This document shows positions 63,017 through 64,000 of a DNA stretch of 64,000 nucleotides, piece by piece (position 1 is the stretch's first letter; each line of letters starts with the position of its first letter). Under the pieces are notes generated by a model. The model was given only the letters and a program-made list of their open reading frames with translations. It had not been told where the DNA came from and did not search any database. The DNA is from Deinococcus betulae (GTDB taxonomy: Bacteria; Deinococcota; Deinococci; Deinococcales; Deinococcaceae). The position numbers were made by a program, and so were the translations under genes. Location of the stretch: contig NZ_JAIQXU010000001.1 of NCBI RefSeq assembly GCF_020166395.1, positions 62,001 through 126,000 of the forward strand. Reading direction: 5' to 3'.

Positions 63017-63361
63017 TCAGGGCTCGGTGGTCGGGTCGAGGGGAAGGTGAACCTCGAAGGCCGAGGGTTCGACGGTGGGTCGAGTACGGAGGAAATACCC
63101 GTGGTCGCGAAGATGTCGCACGGAATGCAGCAGCCGTTCGACGGTGACGTCGAGCACGAGCACGACGTTGTTCTCGCCCGTGCAAGCCACGCCGAGTTGG
63201 TCGAGGTCACGTAGTTCCTGACCCGCACGTATCGGGTCGAAGAACATGAGGTCGAAGGCCTGACCATTGAGAGTGACACGGGCCGGGGCGAAGCCCTTGT
63301 CGGTCATCTCGAAGACGAAGCGGTCATCGGGGAGCGAGAGTCGGTCCGGGTCGAGATCCAT
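63017..63361 (-). CDS. Conserved-looking small protein of unknown function
   Basis: A 114-residue protein: RFVFEMTDKGFAPARVTLNG, then FDLMFFDPIRAGQELRDL and NVVLVLDVTVERLLHSVRHL. It looks like an alpha/beta domain of an immunity- or NTF2-like protein, but no family is assigned. No signal peptide. The ATG at 63359-63361 has TAAAGT 6 nt upstream on the minus strand, supporting the start. Confidence 0.55.
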   Translation of the reverse strand: MDLDPDRLSLPDDRFVFEMTDKGFAPARVTLNGQAFDLMFFDPIRAGQELRDLDQLGVACTGENNVVLVLDVTVERLLHSVRHLRDHGYFLRTRPTVEPSAFEVHLPLDPTTEP

Positions 63362-63367
63362 GGCTAG

Positions 63368-63373
63368 ACTTTA
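63368..63373 (-). promoter_or_regulatory. -10 box TAAAGT (leaderless)
   Basis: TAAAGT on the minus strand, 6 nt before ATG 63361. No convincing -35. Confidence 0.5.
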
Positions 63374-63499
63374 CGTGGCCAGGCGTTGCCCACATTCCCA
63401 GCCCTCAATAAGCCGAATCTGTCTGAAAGGCTCATAGAAAACGGCCAGCACAACTCAGAGTCGATTTGATCTTCGAGCGTCTGCCTTAGATTGACAGCA

Positions 63500-63528
63500 A
63501 AATGCCCCTCCTGAAACCAGAAGGGGCC
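63500..63528 (-). terminator. Terminator of the TspO-like gene
   Basis: GCCCCT-tctggtttcagg-AGGGGC on the minus strand followed by ATTTTG, 20 bp after the stop. Confidence 0.7.
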
Positions 63529-63545
63529 AAAGAGATTCCTCTGCC

Positions 63546-64000
63546 TTACAGGGCGGCCCGGCGGCCCCGCACACTGACCAGGCCGCCCAGCACGACCAGC
63601 GCGGCGGCCAGGGCCACACCAGCGCCGACCAGGCCCACTTCTGTGCGGGCCACATACACTCCGTAGAACGCCCACAGCAGCACCGCCGCAAAGGCGTAGT
63701 CATGAAAGCGCACCAGAAAAAACACGCCCACCACGGCCGCAATCACGACCAGCAGCGCCGACCACAGCGGCGCGCTCAGGCCCAGCGCGCCCGCTGTTAC
63801 GCCCACGCTGACTAGGAAGGCCGTGATATTTGCCATGGTGGCCACGCTAATCCAGGCCAGGTAGAGGCTGGTCGGCACCTGCAGGGCCCAGGCTTCAGCC
63901 CCCAGCGGGCGCAGATCGTGCACCGTCAGGTACAGCCAGACCAGGCTACCCAGCAGGGCCAGCATGATGGGCACACTCAGGACAATATTCAGGCTCTGAA
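63546..64000 (-). CDS. TspO/MBR-like membrane protein (5-prime end outside window)
   Basis: Four or five hydrophobic segments are visible. SLYLAWISVATMANITAFLV is typical of the wider TspO/MBR family (plant-type and bacterial tryptophan-rich membrane proteins), where this helix contributes to the ligand cavity. The frame is open to the window edge (...SLNIVLSVPIMLALLGSLVW, cut short here), so the start lies outside. TspO relatives bind porphyrins and lipids; the role here is unknown. Confidence 0.65.
   Translation of the reverse strand, partial: QSLNIVLSVPIMLALLGSLVWLYLTVHDLRPLGAEAWALQVPTSLYLAWISVATMANITAFLVSVGVTAGALGLSAPLWSALLVVIAAVVGVFFLVRFHDYAFAAVLLWAFYGVYVARTEVGLVGAGVALAAALVVLGGLVSVRGRRAAL

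Overview
The window is high-GC DNA (roughly two thirds G+C) from a Deinococcus chromosome. The case rests on several points. Lysine is made by the alpha-aminoadipate route, with homoaconitase subunits very like those of Thermus, plus LysW and LysX. There are tandem OmpH/Skp chaperones and many small lineage-style proteins. Many start codons lie 6-9 nt behind a TANNNT -10 box, the leaderless arrangement common in Deinococcus. The species cannot be named from this sequence alone.

Layout. 1-8 kb: edge of a CoA-transferase gene (-), a divergent NAD-synthesis pair (NMN adenylyltransferase with a decayed Nudix domain, and nadE), a secreted metzincin lipoprotein, a TPR regulator and a C-terminal processing protease. 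8-17 kb: ftsE-ftsX-EnvC division operon, rpsP-khpA-rimM-trmD translation cluster, a LON-domain protein and recG. 17-25 kb: a two-part HAD gene, a TetR-monooxygenase pair, a YhgE/Pip exporter facing a second TetR across two matching palindromes, a likely small RNA under a Crp-type box, and an SDR. 25-35 kb: gamma carbonic anhydrase-like protein, cold-shock protein, DUF898-M48 pair, FMN reductase, RluA-type synthase, MFS transporter, a flavin-pocket stress protein, two OmpH genes and a CBS-ACT protein. 35-39 kb: the lysine cluster hacA-ridA-hacB-zinc-knuckle protein-lysW-lysX. 39-44 kb: a lipase lipoprotein whose stop codon is the target duplication of an IS5-like element, then a broken erythromycin esterase gene. 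44-52 kb: a small Ser/Thr kinase overlapping holA, a secreted small protein, an NlpC-lectin lipoprotein, another lipoprotein and a large SARP/MalT-like regulator. 52-64 kb: OsmC, a REC-kinase hybrid and a CHASE-PAS kinase overlapping aroE, then phoH (with an intein)-ybeY-dgkA, a GNAT gene and a TspO-like membrane protein cut by the window end.

Most worth following: (1) phoH carries a 365-residue intein with Ala at position 1 and the Trp/Cys/Thr triplet of class 3 inteins, plus LAGLIDADG motifs; (2) the lysine carrier LysW has lost all four zinc cysteines while a neighbouring gene encodes LysW-like knuckles; (3) a gene fuses an AT-richer unknown domain to a native-looking HAD domain; (4) a candidate roughly 85-nt RNA has its own Crp-type box, -10 and terminator; (5) short inverted-repeat elements occur three times, two of them coinciding with gene stop codons; (6) the IS5-like transposase appears to lack its catalytic glutamate.
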